A DNA stretch of 64,000 nt from JAUIIK01 sp963709995 (GTDB lineage Bacteria > Chloroflexota > Chloroflexia > Thermomicrobiales > CFX8), in contig CAVPYN010000010.1 of NCBI GenBank assembly GCA_963709995.1, forward strand, positions 92,257 to 156,256, in the 5' to 3' direction. Of the stretch, positions 54,605-64,000 are shown in pieces (position 1 is the stretch's first letter; every line of letters begins with the position of its first letter). Under the pieces are notes generated by a model. The model did no database searches and was not told where the DNA came from. It worked only from the letters and a program-made list of their open reading frames with translations. A program made the translations under genes and the position numbers.

Positions 54605-54907
54605 CACAGATACTGGATGGATATTGATTTCGCCCGGCTGGCGCGGCCATCGCGTCTTGGCCGGGTTTGTCGTTGAGGAAGGTATAGTCGCTACGCATCT
54701 AGCTTCAAGGTGTACGGAGTCCTTTCAGACTCAACCCTCGAATCTCTAACTGGAGGGCGGAGTGCATGTCACGAATGCGCCCGTATCCGGCTAGGATGAC
54801 GACGATTGCAGGATTGCTGGCAAGGCAGGACCGTCGCCCCCGGCTGCTCGGGTGCTGAATGATCCCCTATGTTGCCAATCCCGCGAAGAGTGGTGGTTCT
54901 CGCTCGC
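54605..54907. other. Non-coding gap after tRNA with terminator-like hairpin
   Basis: CCCGGC (54633-54638) pairs with GCCGGG (54660-54665) and is followed by TTTG, a plausible tRNA terminator. The rest, up to the MgtC-like gene, has no long frame with coding character. I see no recognised Mg2+ riboswitch. No integrase or att repeat marks this tRNA as an integration site in the window. Confidence 0.45.
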
Positions 54908-55534
54908 ATGACTGAGCACATCTTCCAGATACTGGTATCTGTCGTCGTTGGCGGGTTGATCGGCTGGGAACGAGAGTTTCGCACCGGAGTTGGTATCCGC
55001 ACGATGATGCTGGTGTGTCTTGGCTCGACGCTGTTCACGATCTACACCTGCGACTTCACCAAAGGAGAAGGCGATCCGCGCCGGATCGCGGCAGCCGTCG
55101 TGAGTGCCATTGGATTCCTTGGCGCAGGCATGATCCTCCGTCACCAGAGAAGCATTATTGGTCTCACGACCGCCGCCAGCGTGTGGTTGACTGCCGCGCT
55201 TGGCATGGGCATCGCAATCGGGGAATACGTCATGATCACCGTCGCCACCTGCGTGATGCTTGCCATCCTATGGGCCATACCGGTTATCCGCCGCTTGGCG
55301 AACGCCCGCGAGACCCTAACCTATGAGATCATCACGCCGATCAATGTCGGGAAGTACGACCATCTACTGGAGCTTCTGGAAAACAACACGCTACGACTAA
55401 CCCAGGAGAACCTGTCGAAGGACGGAGACAGGATGACCTGCCACTGGCGTGTCTACGGCACGCACGGCAATCACAAGCGAGTCATGGTTGCCCTGCTAAG
55501 CGACCCAGAGATTGACTCATGCCATATCTTCTAG
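54908..55534 (+). CDS. MgtC/SapB-family membrane protein
   Basis: This 208-residue protein has four or five helices and the MgtC signature GGLIGWEREFRTGVGIRTMM, LVCLGSTLFTIYT, AIGFLGAGMILRHQRSIIGL, TTAASVWLTAALGMGIAIGE, and a C-terminal ACT-like soluble tail ending DSCHIF. MgtC proteins help growth in low Mg2+ and modulate ATP synthase; SapB relatives are less defined. ATG 54908 is preferred; ATG 54869 is an alternative. Confidence 0.88.
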   Translation: MTEHIFQILVSVVVGGLIGWEREFRTGVGIRTMMLVCLGSTLFTIYTCDFTKGEGDPRRIAAAVVSAIGFLGAGMILRHQRSIIGLTTAASVWLTAALGMGIAIGEYVMITVATCVMLAILWAIPVIRRLANARETLTYEIITPINVGKYDHLLELLENNTLRLTQENLSKDGDRMTCHWRVYGTHGNHKRVMVALLSDPEIDSCHIF

Positions 55535-55627
55535 TTCCGGGCTCGTGCGCCAGGGATTCCGTCGACAACCGGCAAGATCGCCAGTCGGAGGACCGTCAGC
55601 AACGAGTAGTCCTGCGCGATCCGGACC

Positions 55628-58399
55628 CTAATCGGGGACTTGATCGACCGCCTCAATCGCCGTCTGAGGTCTGTGGAAGGTCCGCGAGGCGTATTCGAGA
55701 ACCGAGTAGATAATGAGGATGATCCCGATCATCTCCAGCACCTCCTCAACAGACGTGATCGACTGGTGGATCAGATTTCGTGAATCGAAGAACCAGAGCC
55801 AGACGTGGGCTGCCGCTTCGACTCCTATCGCCCCGGCAAGAAACACTCCGACCCCGAACAGCATCATGCCCCGAAGTTCCATCGGAAGGGTGAGCACGAA
55901 TCGCCGTGCAAGAATTACGGCAATTGCGACGCCTGCAATGATCATTGAAATCGTCGTCCATGTTGAAAGGTCAAGCTCATCGGTCAGGATGTCGTCCAGG
56001 AAGTCGAGGACTGAGGGCCAACCAGGGCTCATCTCTTCGAATGACAGCAGGAGGGCGACCACCCCGATAGCTCCCCAGAACGCGGCTCCGCGAACCCGTC
56101 GATGCCAGTGAACGCCAGCCACGAGAAACGCAAATCCGGCGCAGAGTAACAGCAGGGTATATGGATACCAGGACGTGAGCGAGCCCTGGCTATCAGCGTC
56201 GAACCATCTGACAACGCGTTCCCACCAGTCTGCGTCCAGATGGAGCAGTTCGTCCAGCGTCTGGGTGAGCATATCGAGAAGAAGCAATGCCATGCCCACC
56301 AACCCAAGGACGATCGCGATTCGACGTGGAGTCGCCGCAACACGACGGTCATGAGGCCGGGCTAGCAACTCCGCCTGATCGCTCCTTACCGGATAACCTG
56401 CGACGACCGCGCGCCAGCCAAAGCGCTCGTAGAAGCGGCCGGGCAGCTTCAACAGCACCGTATCGAGCACCATCCTCAACAGGAGATGATTCGATCGAAT
56501 CGGCCCGGACAGTAAATACGCGAACGTTCCAATGCCAGGCATACCGGCAACGACGACAACCAGCGGTGAGTGAATCGAGGCACGTAGTCGCCAATCCTCG
56601 CGGCTGATCCGCCGAAACGCAAAGGTAATCGTTGCCCAGATCAGGTTAGCGAGCGTGTAGCTGGCGCGAAGAATGCTGCCAACCGGAAATCGCGTCGTAA
56701 TCCCGATCGTCAAATGCACGCCGAAGTGTGGAAGAACACGATGCACCTTCGGCTCGGCGATCGCGTGCTGGACGTCAACCAGCGTATCCTGACTTATCAG
56801 GCCCTCTTCCTCCCAGCGCATGGCTGTCGCACCCAACCACCGTTCCGCTCGCTCCCGGCCAGATGCCATTGCGTGACTCGCCCGGTGGAGAGCTCGGCGG
56901 AGCCCGAATCCGCTGAAGACAAATCGAAGCCCGCGGCTCCATATGCGAGGTTCGCTTGCGTGCCAGTCAGCATTTGCTTGCGCGGCGTTGTCAAGCAACT
57001 CGGAGATTTCAAGAAACCAGGCGTCGCCCATGGTTTCACGCATCACTGCTTCTTCACACCGCAGATATTGGCGAGTGATGTCAAAGTAGACGGTGTCGAA
57101 CAGGGGCACGTCCGCTCGCCGGAAACCACGCAACCAGGCTCGAGGCGAGGCGAGCAGGGAGATCAGCCCGGATTCCAGATCAACGATGTAGAAGCGTCCG
57201 CCAGCGGTCTGGAGAACGTTGTCCTTCCCCCGTGGCTGGCGCGGGTCGATTTGCCAGGTCGGCAGGCCAGCGGCATCAAAGCGGTCGGCGAGGTCGAACA
57301 GGAAATCGTGCGCGGCTCGCTCGTCAACGTCCTGGACTGCCTCGATGCGGCGGCTGGCAATGCCGAATCGGTTGCCGACTCGTTCTATTCCGAGCGCCTC
57401 AGCCACTCGGTTTTCGCCGTACCAGTACTCAGTCAGCCGACCAGCGAGGTTCCGGCGCATCACCGCGGCGTTCAGCGCAGCCTGGTTTCGCAAGTAAGGA
57501 AACTCAGCTTGAAATGCAAGCCAATACAGAGCTCTCGGAACGAAGCCCGGTGCATAGATTTTGATGACTCGATGCGGCTCGAAAAGGATTGTGCTCGTCA
57601 GCGCGTGGGCGTGTGGACGCGATTCGTCATGCGGGATCTCGGCAGCCCGGATGAAAGGCACATTGCCCACCCCGGAGTGGATTCGACTGCCGATCAGAAT
57701 CAGCCCTAGCACCATCACCGCGCCAAGCGCATATGCCGCGATGACATCGGAAACCCAGTGCGCGCCAAGCCATACCCTGCTGGGGCCCGAAAACACAATC
57801 ACGGTGAGAGCGAATGCCTGAATCGAGTAGCGAAGAAATCGCTGGCGAACGCGCATCGCCAGGTAGAAAACCACGCCCCAGAGCATGACGGCGCCAACAA
57901 CGTGGCCGCTCGGAAACGCCGTCGCATCCGACTCGGCGCCCGGTCTCGCGAGATGCTCCGCTTCGGGCTTGGGCCGGCCCACCGTCCAACCAATGACGAA
58001 ATTGACCACGCCAGCAATCGGAATCGCCGCGACGATGAGCGCTGGCAACCAGGCACGCAAGACGACGGCCACGAAGAAGAGCAGAGCGCCCCAAAGCACC
58101 ACTGCCCAGAACGAGTTCGTCATTGCGCTGACAAACGTCAGTGACGGTTCGAGTCCAGCCAGATCTATCCGTTGGACCGCGTTGAGCAATCGATAGTCGA
58201 AATCTCCGCGACCCCGCAGAAATGCATCGACGATCAGCCCAACCAAGATCACCGCGGAAACGACGATCCCTACAATCAAGCGCCGTTGACACACATGACG
58301 AGGTAGCGCGGCCACGCTACCAGCACTCTGTTGAACCCCGTCGCCACTGTGGTGGGCAAGAGCAGTCTGTGGAGCAGACACCGGCCGATCCACAGCCAA
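55628..58399 (-). CDS. PAP2 phosphatase - kinase-like - membrane multidomain fusion
   Basis: This 923-residue protein joins three parts. The N-terminus (~1-230) is a membrane PAP2 lipid phosphatase with ATAFPSGHVVGAVMLWGV and SRVWLGAHWVSDVIAAYALG; the first signature is degenerate (GWTVGRPKPE lacks the usual Lys and second Arg). The middle (~250-500) is soluble and resembles LPS-kinase/aminoglycoside-kinase-like domains (DLADRFDAAGLPTW, FYIVDLESGLISLLASP). The C-terminus has about eight helices (AIVLGLVGMALLLLDMLTQT, YTLLLLCAGFAFLVAGVHW, MIIAGVAIAVILARR). It probably acts on a membrane lipid carrier. The kinase assignment is tentative; no full catalytic triad is confirmed. Confidence 0.7.
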   Translation of the reverse strand: MAVDRPVSAPQTALAHHSGDGVQQSAGSVAALPRHVCQRRLIVGIVVSAVILVGLIVDAFLRGRGDFDYRLLNAVQRIDLAGLEPSLTFVSAMTNSFWAVVLWGALLFFVAVVLRAWLPALIVAAIPIAGVVNFVIGWTVGRPKPEAEHLARPGAESDATAFPSGHVVGAVMLWGVVFYLAMRVRQRFLRYSIQAFALTVIVFSGPSRVWLGAHWVSDVIAAYALGAVMVLGLILIGSRIHSGVGNVPFIRAAEIPHDESRPHAHALTSTILFEPHRVIKIYAPGFVPRALYWLAFQAEFPYLRNQAALNAAVMRRNLAGRLTEYWYGENRVAEALGIERVGNRFGIASRRIEAVQDVDERAAHDFLFDLADRFDAAGLPTWQIDPRQPRGKDNVLQTAGGRFYIVDLESGLISLLASPRAWLRGFRRADVPLFDTVYFDITRQYLRCEEAVMRETMGDAWFLEISELLDNAAQANADWHASEPRIWSRGLRFVFSGFGLRRALHRASHAMASGRERAERWLGATAMRWEEEGLISQDTLVDVQHAIAEPKVHRVLPHFGVHLTIGITTRFPVGSILRASYTLANLIWATITFAFRRISREDWRLRASIHSPLVVVVAGMPGIGTFAYLLSGPIRSNHLLLRMVLDTVLLKLPGRFYERFGWRAVVAGYPVRSDQAELLARPHDRRVAATPRRIAIVLGLVGMALLLLDMLTQTLDELLHLDADWWERVVRWFDADSQGSLTSWYPYTLLLLCAGFAFLVAGVHWHRRVRGAAFWGAIGVVALLLSFEEMSPGWPSVLDFLDDILTDELDLSTWTTISMIIAGVAIAVILARRFVLTLPMELRGMMLFGVGVFLAGAIGVEAAAHVWLWFFDSRNLIHQSITSVEEVLEMIGIILIIYSVLEYASRTFHRPQTAIEAVDQVPD

Positions 58400-58450
58400 C
58401 TCCTTTCAAACGAGCCAATCCAGATCGGCCATGCCGTGGAGCCGGATTGC

Positions 58451-59224
58451 TCAGAGACGGTAGCCAGCTATCCAGCCACCGTCGACCACCAATGACGCGC
58501 CGGTCATAAAAGACGCATCATCGGAGCACATCCAGACGACTGTTTTCGCCACTTCATCTGGATCTCCAAATCTCCCGATTGGCTCGACCGCCAGAAATCT
58601 TGCCCGTGACTCCTCGGAAGCGCTCAGCGCGCCCTCGATCATTGGCGTTTCGATGAACCCTGGACATACCGCAAGGATACGAATTCCCTGCTCAGCATAG
58701 TCGAGCGCGGCGGATTTCGTGAGTCCGATAACAGCATGTTTACTGGCAACGTATCCAGAGCTGCCAGAAATTCCGACGTGGCCAAGCACCGACGAGCAAT
58801 TCACGATCACGCCGTTTCCCCGCTCGGTCATTCGCGCGAGCTCGTACTTCATCGACAACCAGACGCCGGTCAGGTTGACGTCGATAACCCGCCGCCAATC
58901 GTCTTCCGCATAGTCGCCAGAGGGGCCGCTTGGGCCGGTGATGCCGGCGTTGTTGAACGCGTAGTCCAGCCGTCCGAACCGATCGATCGTTTCAGCAACC
59001 GCTCGTTCGACCTGCCCGGCGTCGGTCACGTCGGCAGCAACGAAGAATCCCTCGGCTCCTTCGGCGGCAACCAGCCGCATCGTCTCCTCACCTAGTTCCG
59101 GGTCCAGACCGATGCCAACGACTTTTGCCCCCGCGCGCGCGAAAGCGACTGCCGTCGCGCGGCCGATTCCCGAGCTTGCGCCCGTCACAAGAGCTACCCG
59201 GCCGTCCATGTTCACCGCACTCAT
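58451..59224 (-). CDS. Short-chain dehydrogenase/reductase (SDR)
   Basis: This 257-residue classical SDR has the NAD(P) site ALVTGASSGIGRATAVAF, NNAGITGPSG, the catalytic Ser region IVNCSSVLGHVG, the YxxxK pair in GYVASKHAVIGLTKSA, and the C-terminal DDASFMTGASLVVDGGW. ATG 59224 follows AGGAGAGCACGAG. It may reduce or oxidise a small alcohol or ketone; substrate unknown. It is adjacent to the lipid-phosphatase fusion but no operon is clear. Confidence 0.9.
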   Translation of the reverse strand: MSAVNMDGRVALVTGASSGIGRATAVAFARAGAKVVGIGLDPELGEETMRLVAAEGAEGFFVAADVTDAGQVERAVAETIDRFGRLDYAFNNAGITGPSGPSGDYAEDDWRRVIDVNLTGVWLSMKYELARMTERGNGVIVNCSSVLGHVGISGSSGYVASKHAVIGLTKSAALDYAEQGIRILAVCPGFIETPMIEGALSASEESRARFLAVEPIGRFGDPDEVAKTVVWMCSDDASFMTGASLVVDGGWIAGYRL

Positions 59225-59297
59225 CTCGTGCTCTCCTAACTCCTGGTATTTCTGACCACACACAGCGATTGGCCACGACAACTAGCCGTGGGCGTCA

Positions 59298-60251
59298 TCA
59301 AGTGGCAGGGATTGGCTGATCCTCCAGAGCCGTCGTTGCCTCAGCCCTTCCGGGCCCGCCACTACGCCAGGCGTTCCAGGCAAGCAGGGCCAGAGCGCCA
59401 GCGCCAAGCACGGCCGCAATGAACTGGACCACCGCGCCGATGAAGGGAATGAGGCCAACGATGTTGAGAATCATCACGCCGAGAAGCGCGGCGACGTACG
59501 GATGATCCATTTCGGACATCGACCGATTGCGGGCGACCAACGCCAGCCCGATTCGCGTCCCAACGACAATGTAACCAAGTAGCGCCATAAGCGGCATGAG
59601 GATGAGCAGAAGTGAGAGCCCGACCGGAATGCCGAACACCGTCAAGAAGGCAAAAATCGCCACAGCGGGGATCAAGAACCCTCCAATGACGGTCGCGAGG
59701 ATCGTTTCGCCCGGCCGCTCCGTGATATAGGAAGCCGACCTGACGAGCTGCCGTCCCCCGGCTCCAGCGAAGAGGAGCGCTGTGAACAGAACCAGGATCG
59801 TCATCGCAACCCAGAAGAGAATAGAGACGACAAAGGTGTCCCAGGCCGACCAGGTGAATGGCGGGCGATCATTGACGGAACCTTCGACAACTGCGCCGCT
59901 CGCGCGCTCAACCGTGCTGTCATAGAGGTTCAGATCGCCGGTAATCCGCGCCGAATCCAACAACGTAATATCGCCGCTGATCACGACGACGTCGCCGTTG
60001 ATCTGTCCAGCTACCGTCGCTGTTCCATCGATGATGACCAGAACATCTCGCACCTCACCGGCAACCAGGACTTGATCGCTGATTGAAATCACGGTGTCAA
60101 CGCTACTATCTTCCGGAATGACAATCGGCCCATTGATCCGAATGAGCACATCGTCGGACTCCGATTGTCCCTCATCGACCTGTGCGATCGCGGAGGCAGG
60201 AATCAACGCTACGAACAAGACGAATATGATTGCTACCAACTTGTACCGCAT
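59298..60251 (-). CDS. Bactofilin-like / polymer-forming membrane protein
   Basis: This 317-residue protein has a signal peptide (YKLVAIIFVLFVALIPASAIA) and an acidic linker. Repeated beta turns follow (VLVAGEVRDVLVIIDGTATV, INGDVVVISGDITLLDSARI, DLNLYDSTVERASGAVVEG) like the bactofilin beta-helix. About four C-terminal membrane helices follow (TFVVSILFWVAMTILVLFTA, IPAVAIFAFLTVFGIPVGL, LLLILMPLMALLGYIVVGTR). The repeats should lie outside the membrane, opposite to cytoplasmic bactofilins. Function is probably envelope-related and not otherwise known. Confidence 0.7.
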   Translation of the reverse strand: MRYKLVAIIFVLFVALIPASAIAQVDEGQSESDDVLIRINGPIVIPEDSSVDTVISISDQVLVAGEVRDVLVIIDGTATVAGQINGDVVVISGDITLLDSARITGDLNLYDSTVERASGAVVEGSVNDRPPFTWSAWDTFVVSILFWVAMTILVLFTALLFAGAGGRQLVRSASYITERPGETILATVIGGFLIPAVAIFAFLTVFGIPVGLSLLLILMPLMALLGYIVVGTRIGLALVARNRSMSEMDHPYVAALLGVMILNIVGLIPFIGAVVQFIAAVLGAGALALLAWNAWRSGGPGRAEATTALEDQPIPAT

Positions 60252-60555
60252 GGGAATCCTCTCCCGTTTCCGTGGGTCTTGCTCAGACGTCGACCTATGC
60301 CCACCTCAGCGCGCCCGATCCTGCCCTGATATCGCTCATCTTGAGCCAGGGACAGTTATCCATCTGTGTATTCAGCGTACCCTCACGGCCGTTACAGCCT
60401 CCACAACAACTCGTGAGCGGTTGTTACAGGAGCGTTAACCGTTGGCACATCGAACCGGCCTACTTGTCGGCGCCCCACATCCAGACCCCGAATCCTCGGT
60501 ATCCTGAGATGGGGTTCAATTAGCATCGAGGAGCATCCAAGGAGGGGGACCGGAC
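60252..60555. other. Divergent intergenic region with inverted repeat
   Basis: This 304-bp gap separates the membrane-protein gene from the P-type ATPase. It contains AACAAC (60405-60410) and GTTGTT (60420-60425), an inverted repeat with a 9-bp spacer, and a strong ribosome site AAGGAGGGGG (about 60539-60548). It may host the ATPase operator. No RNA gene is evident. Confidence 0.3.
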
Positions 60556-63266
60556 GTAGCAACCCAGTGGCAAGAGACTGGCGATGCCGACTGGCACGCC
60601 CTTCCATCCGAAGAGGTCAGGCGGCTCCTCAACAGCCGCCCTGACGGTCTTGACGATCACGAAGCAGCTCTCCGATTGTCGATCATCGGCCCCAATCAAC
60701 TCGAGGACGAGGCTCCGCCAGGAAATCTCCAGCTCATCTTCCGGCAGCTGCAAAGCCCCCTGATCTACATTCTGATCGGCGCAGCCATCGTCACCGCGCT
60801 TCTCGGTGAATACATCGACATGGGTGTCATCGTCGCGGTCCTGATCATCAACACAACAATCGGATTTGTGCAGGAACGCCAGGCGGATCGTTCTGTCCGT
60901 GCCTTGCACCGGCTGCTTACTCCTCGCGCCACGGTGCGGCGGGCCGGTCGAAAACAGGAGATCAGCAGCAGAGAGCTGGCGCCGGGCGATCTCGTGCTTC
61001 TGGAGTCCGGGCAGCACGTTCCCGCCGATCTTCGAATCTCTCAAGCGACGACGCTTCTCGTAGACGAATCGCTTCTCACCGGTGAATCGGAGCCAGTTCT
61101 CAAACGCACAGATCCAATACCTGCTGACGTGATCCTGTCGGAACGGGGCAACATGGCGTTCGCTGGGACAACTGTTGTCCGGGGACGGGCAAGCGGGTAC
61201 GTGACCGCCACCGGAACCCGGACTCAGGTCGGGGGCATCGCGACTCAGATGCGCGAGAGTGAGGTGACGGAAACACCTCTACAACGGCATATCAGCCGCC
61301 TTTCGACCATCATCGGAATTGCCGTCGGAATCTCGGCGGCCCTGGCGTTCGCGATTGGGCTTGTAGCCGGTGAGCCTGTTAACGATATGTTCCTCGTCGC
61401 GGTCGCACTGGCGGTGTCGGCTGTCCCGGAAGGTTTGCCGGTTGCTTTCACCATTACCCTTGCAGTCGGCGTGCGCAAGATGGCCCAGCGAAATGTCATC
61501 GTGCGCCAACTCCCGGCTGTCGAGACACTTGGCAGCACCACCGTCATAGGCTCTGACAAAACCGGGACAATCACGCAGAACCGCATGACTGTTCAACGAC
61601 TCTGGACGGACCAGCGCTCGATGATGATCCCCGCTGGCGCGTATCGTGATCCGGTCCTGACCCAACTTGAAACGAGCCGCCAGCTGCCGGATCCTGCGTT
61701 CCTGACGCTCATCGCTGGCGCCATGGCGAATGAAGCGAATCTCGATTCCGAGTCCGTCCACTCGGATCAGGCACGAGGAGATCCGACCGAAATTGCGCTA
61801 CTGGAGATCGCCCGTGATGCCGGAATCGACATCCAGGATGCGCGGTCTCGCCTGTCGCCGGTTGCCGATCTCCCCTTTGAACCGGATCGGCGCTACTCCG
61901 CGTCGATGCGTTGCGTCGCAGACGGGAAATCACGCCGTTATCTCACATTTGTGAAAGGGGCGCCGGAACGCGTCGCGGGTATGTGCGGCAAGGTTCTCAC
62001 ATCCGCGGGACCGGTTCCCATCGATGGCCCGGAACTTGAAGAGGCTGTCGATGGGTTGGCAGGCGACGGTCTGCGGGTCCTGGCATTCGCCTACCAGGAC
62101 GGAAACAGGGCGCCCGAGAACCTGGAGGACCTGAAGGATCTCACCCTCGTGGGGCTACAAGGACTGATCGATCCTCCGAGGTCCGGCGTACGCGATGCGA
62201 TTGCCGAGTGCAGGCAAGCTGGCATTCGCGTCATCATGATCACCGGCGACCACATTACAACTGCGGCAGCAATTGGACAGCAGATCGGCCTTTCAGCAGG
62301 ACCGGATAGCGTAGTCGACGGAAGTCGTCTTGCGATGACCGGTGATGACAGCTTTTCAAGTCTTCTGCGAACCGCGCAGGTGTTCGCCCGCGTCACGCCC
62401 GATCAGAAGCTTCCGCATCGTCCAGCATCTGCGCGACGCTGGAGAAGTCGTTGCCGTCACCGGAGACGGGGTGAACGACGCGCCAGCATTGCGCGCGGCG
62501 GATATCGGGGTAGCGATCGGCCGCGACGGGACCGATGTCGCCCGGGAAGCAGCCGACATGGTACTTACTGACGGACGACTTCACAAGCATCGTCGAGGCC
62601 GTCAAACACGGGCGCATCACCTTCGACAACTTGCGAAAGGTGACATTCTTCCTGGTTGGCACCAACGTTGCCGAGATTCTGGCTGTCCTGACGGCACTCT
62701 CCCGGGCTGGCTTACCCTTCCTGCCAGCACAGATTCTATGGCTGAATCTTGTGACCGAAGGGGTTCAGGATGTCGCTCTCGCGTTTGAGCCAGGAGAACC
62801 GGGAATCTCGAATCAAGATCCACGCCCCCCTCGCGAAGGGATCATCAGTCGCGTCCTCTGGGAACGCACGATCCTCGCGGGGGTCGTAATGACTATTGGA
62901 ACTCTGGCATTGTTTCGCATGGAAATGAACGTCGAGGACAACCTCGCGGAGGCTCAGACGGTGGCGCTGACGACGATGGTGCTATTCGAGGCATTCCAGG
63001 TGTTCAATGCGCGAACATTCCGTTCTGTCTTCCGCACGAATCCCGCATCGAATCCCTTTGTGTTAATCGCAACCCTGGCTGCGCTGGCGCTACATATCGG
63101 CGCGCTGTATTTCCCGCCCACCCAGTATGTCCTGCGTGTAGAACCGTTGCCCGCGTCGGCATGGCTCTGGATTATTCCGGTCAGCGCGTCGATCGTGCTG
63201 TTTATGGAGCTGCACAAGGCGCTCCGGCCACAGGTATCCGGACGCAGGAGGACATCATGCCGTTGA
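60556..63266 (+). CDS. P-type cation-transporting ATPase (P2A/SERCA-like), two frameshifts
   Basis: The product is about 900 residues. The N-terminal DADWHALPSEEVRRLL is typical of P2 cation pumps. LLTGESEPVLK, the PEGLPVAFTITLAVGVRKMA helix, phosphorylation SDKTGTITQNRM, FVKGAPERVAGM, and the hinge TGDGVNDAPALRAADIGVAI follow, then four C-terminal helices (LPFLPAQILWLNLVTEGVQD). PEGL and the layout suggest Ca2+ or Mn2+. Two one-base insertions break the frame near 62413 and 62573. The first coding codon that fits the ribosome site is GTA 60556, not a normal start. The following antiporter overlaps its end by 10 bp. Confidence 0.85.
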
Positions 63267-64000
63267 CGATCGCCGCTTTGCTCATCTGTGCCGCTGTCGT
63301 GTTTCTGGCGGGCGTGCAAATAGCGAAATCCGGCGATATCATCGCGGAGAAGTCCGGATTCGGACGAACCTGGGTCGGTGTCGTTCTCATCGCGTCGATT
63401 ACCTCTCTCCCCGAGGCGATAAATGGCGCAAGCTCGGTGCTGGTGTTCGACGTGCCGGAGATCGCTGCAGGCGACTTGATCGGCAGTTGCATGTTCAATC
63501 TGCTGATCATCGCCTTGCTCGACGCAACCAGCCGCTCAACACCGATCTTCTCGCGGGTATCGCAAGGGCACGTCCTCGCCGCTAGTTTCGGGATTGGCTT
63601 GTTGACGCTCGTCATCGTTGCCCTGCTCAATCATGACTCATTCATCGGGCTAGGCTGGATAAGTCCGGTCAGTCTGATGCTGATCGCGGTGTATCTCCTG
63701 GCGACACGGACGATCTTCTTCTATGAGCGTAGACAGCGCCTGACGCTTACGGGTGGAAGCGCGTCACAGGTGCCAAACGCCTACGAGACGGTTCCACTTC
63801 GCCACGCTCTGGTCGTATTCGGGTTCAATGCAACGGCAATCGTCATTGCTGCATCTGTGCTCCCTGGGATCGGAAAACGTCTTGCAGTCCAGACGGGCCT
63901 GGAGGAATCGGTCGTCGGAACATTGATCATTGCGTTGACCACCTCGCTGCCGGAAGTAGTTGTTGCCCTGACGGCAATCGGCATCGGAGCAATTCTGTGG
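63257..64000 (+). CDS. Ca2+/cation antiporter (CaCA family), 3'-truncated
   Basis: The open frame runs from ATG 63257 (GCAGGAGGACATC upstream) past the window end, so only ~248 residues are visible. Helices LTIAALLICAAVVFLAGVQ and ISPVSLMLIAVYLLATR are visible. The two alpha-repeat-like motifs VVLIASITSLPEAINGAS with GDLIGSCMFNLLIIALLD, and the second repeat LIIALTTSLPEVVVALTA, identify a Na+/Ca2+ exchanger-type protein (CaxA/YrbG). The start lies inside the 3' end of the P-type ATPase gene, suggesting one cation-efflux operon. Confidence 0.9.
   Translation, partial: MPLTIAALLICAAVVFLAGVQIAKSGDIIAEKSGFGRTWVGVVLIASITSLPEAINGASSVLVFDVPEIAAGDLIGSCMFNLLIIALLDATSRSTPIFSRVSQGHVLAASFGIGLLTLVIVALLNHDSFIGLGWISPVSLMLIAVYLLATRTIFFYERRQRLTLTGGSASQVPNAYETVPLRHALVVFGFNATAIVIAASVLPGIGKRLAVQTGLEESVVGTLIIALTTSLPEVVVALTAIGIGAILW

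Noticed and set aside
56714..57709. 331-residue plus-strand open frame
   Set aside because: Antisense to the PAP2 fusion gene, no recognisable domain, poor codon pattern.

Overview
This 64 kb window has high-GC coding sequence throughout. It reads as a chromosomal segment of a free-living aerobic or microaerobic bacterium, most likely Chloroflexota near Thermomicrobia. That placement is an inference from gene content: tandem F420-type luciferase-like oxidoreductases, DinB-type proteins, repeated hydantoinase A/B pairs, an M29 aminopeptidase, frequent GTG/TTG starts and ATGA/GTGA overlaps. There is no rRNA, CRISPR array, transposase or phage structural gene. The only tRNA is tRNA-Lys(CTT).

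Layout. 1-7.5 kb: a truncated secreted-type protein, a degenerate receiver protein, a uroporphyrinogen-decarboxylase-family gene behind a probable cobalamin riboswitch, a metallo-beta-lactamase hydrolase, a DinB protein, two small membrane proteins, NAD synthetase and a lone secretion-type ATPase. 7.5-12.7 kb: a complete 2-oxo-acid dehydrogenase operon (E3, E1alpha, E1beta, E2). 12.9-26 kb: mixed metabolic genes, including tandem luciferase-like oxidoreductases, a PLP decarboxylase, a split two-subunit ThDP decarboxylase, methyltransferases, a three-BON protein, an M29 peptidase, a FAH-family enzyme and a D,D-carboxypeptidase. 26-29.3 kb: a beta-propeller gene broken by many frameshifts. 29.4-42 kb: a cation/proton antiporter, a D-cysteine desulfhydrase-like enzyme, then a run with two hydantoinase A/B pairs, a methyltransferase and an M20 carbamoylase-type amidohydrolase, probably for catabolism of cyclic amides or modified amino acids. 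43-47.8 kb: small genes, a phosphodiesterase, a probable double-selenocysteine peroxiredoxin-like protein and an MFS exporter. 47.8-54.4 kb: an apparent DNA-processing island (DpdA-like transglycosylase, DUF6884/YaaA-like protein, 1447-residue nuclease-helicase, endonuclease III-like protein). 54.5-64 kb: tRNA-Lys, an MgtC-type protein, a PAP2/kinase-like/membrane fusion, an SDR, a bactofilin-like membrane protein, a P-type cation ATPase and an overlapping Ca2+/cation antiporter running off the end.

Two points stand out. The peroxiredoxin-like gene at 45640-46449 has TGA at both positions of its redox CxxC motif (RGNW-U-PT-U-RLYLAQL), with a SECIS-like hairpin at the right distance. The 47.8-54.4 kb block groups a DNA-base transglycosylase homologue with nuclease, helicase and glycosylase functions.

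At least eight genes carry apparent one-base frameshifts, several in homopolymers. Uncorrected sequencing indels are therefore likely, and frameshifts are reported as observed rather than as proof of gene death. All family assignments come from reading motifs; no database search was run.
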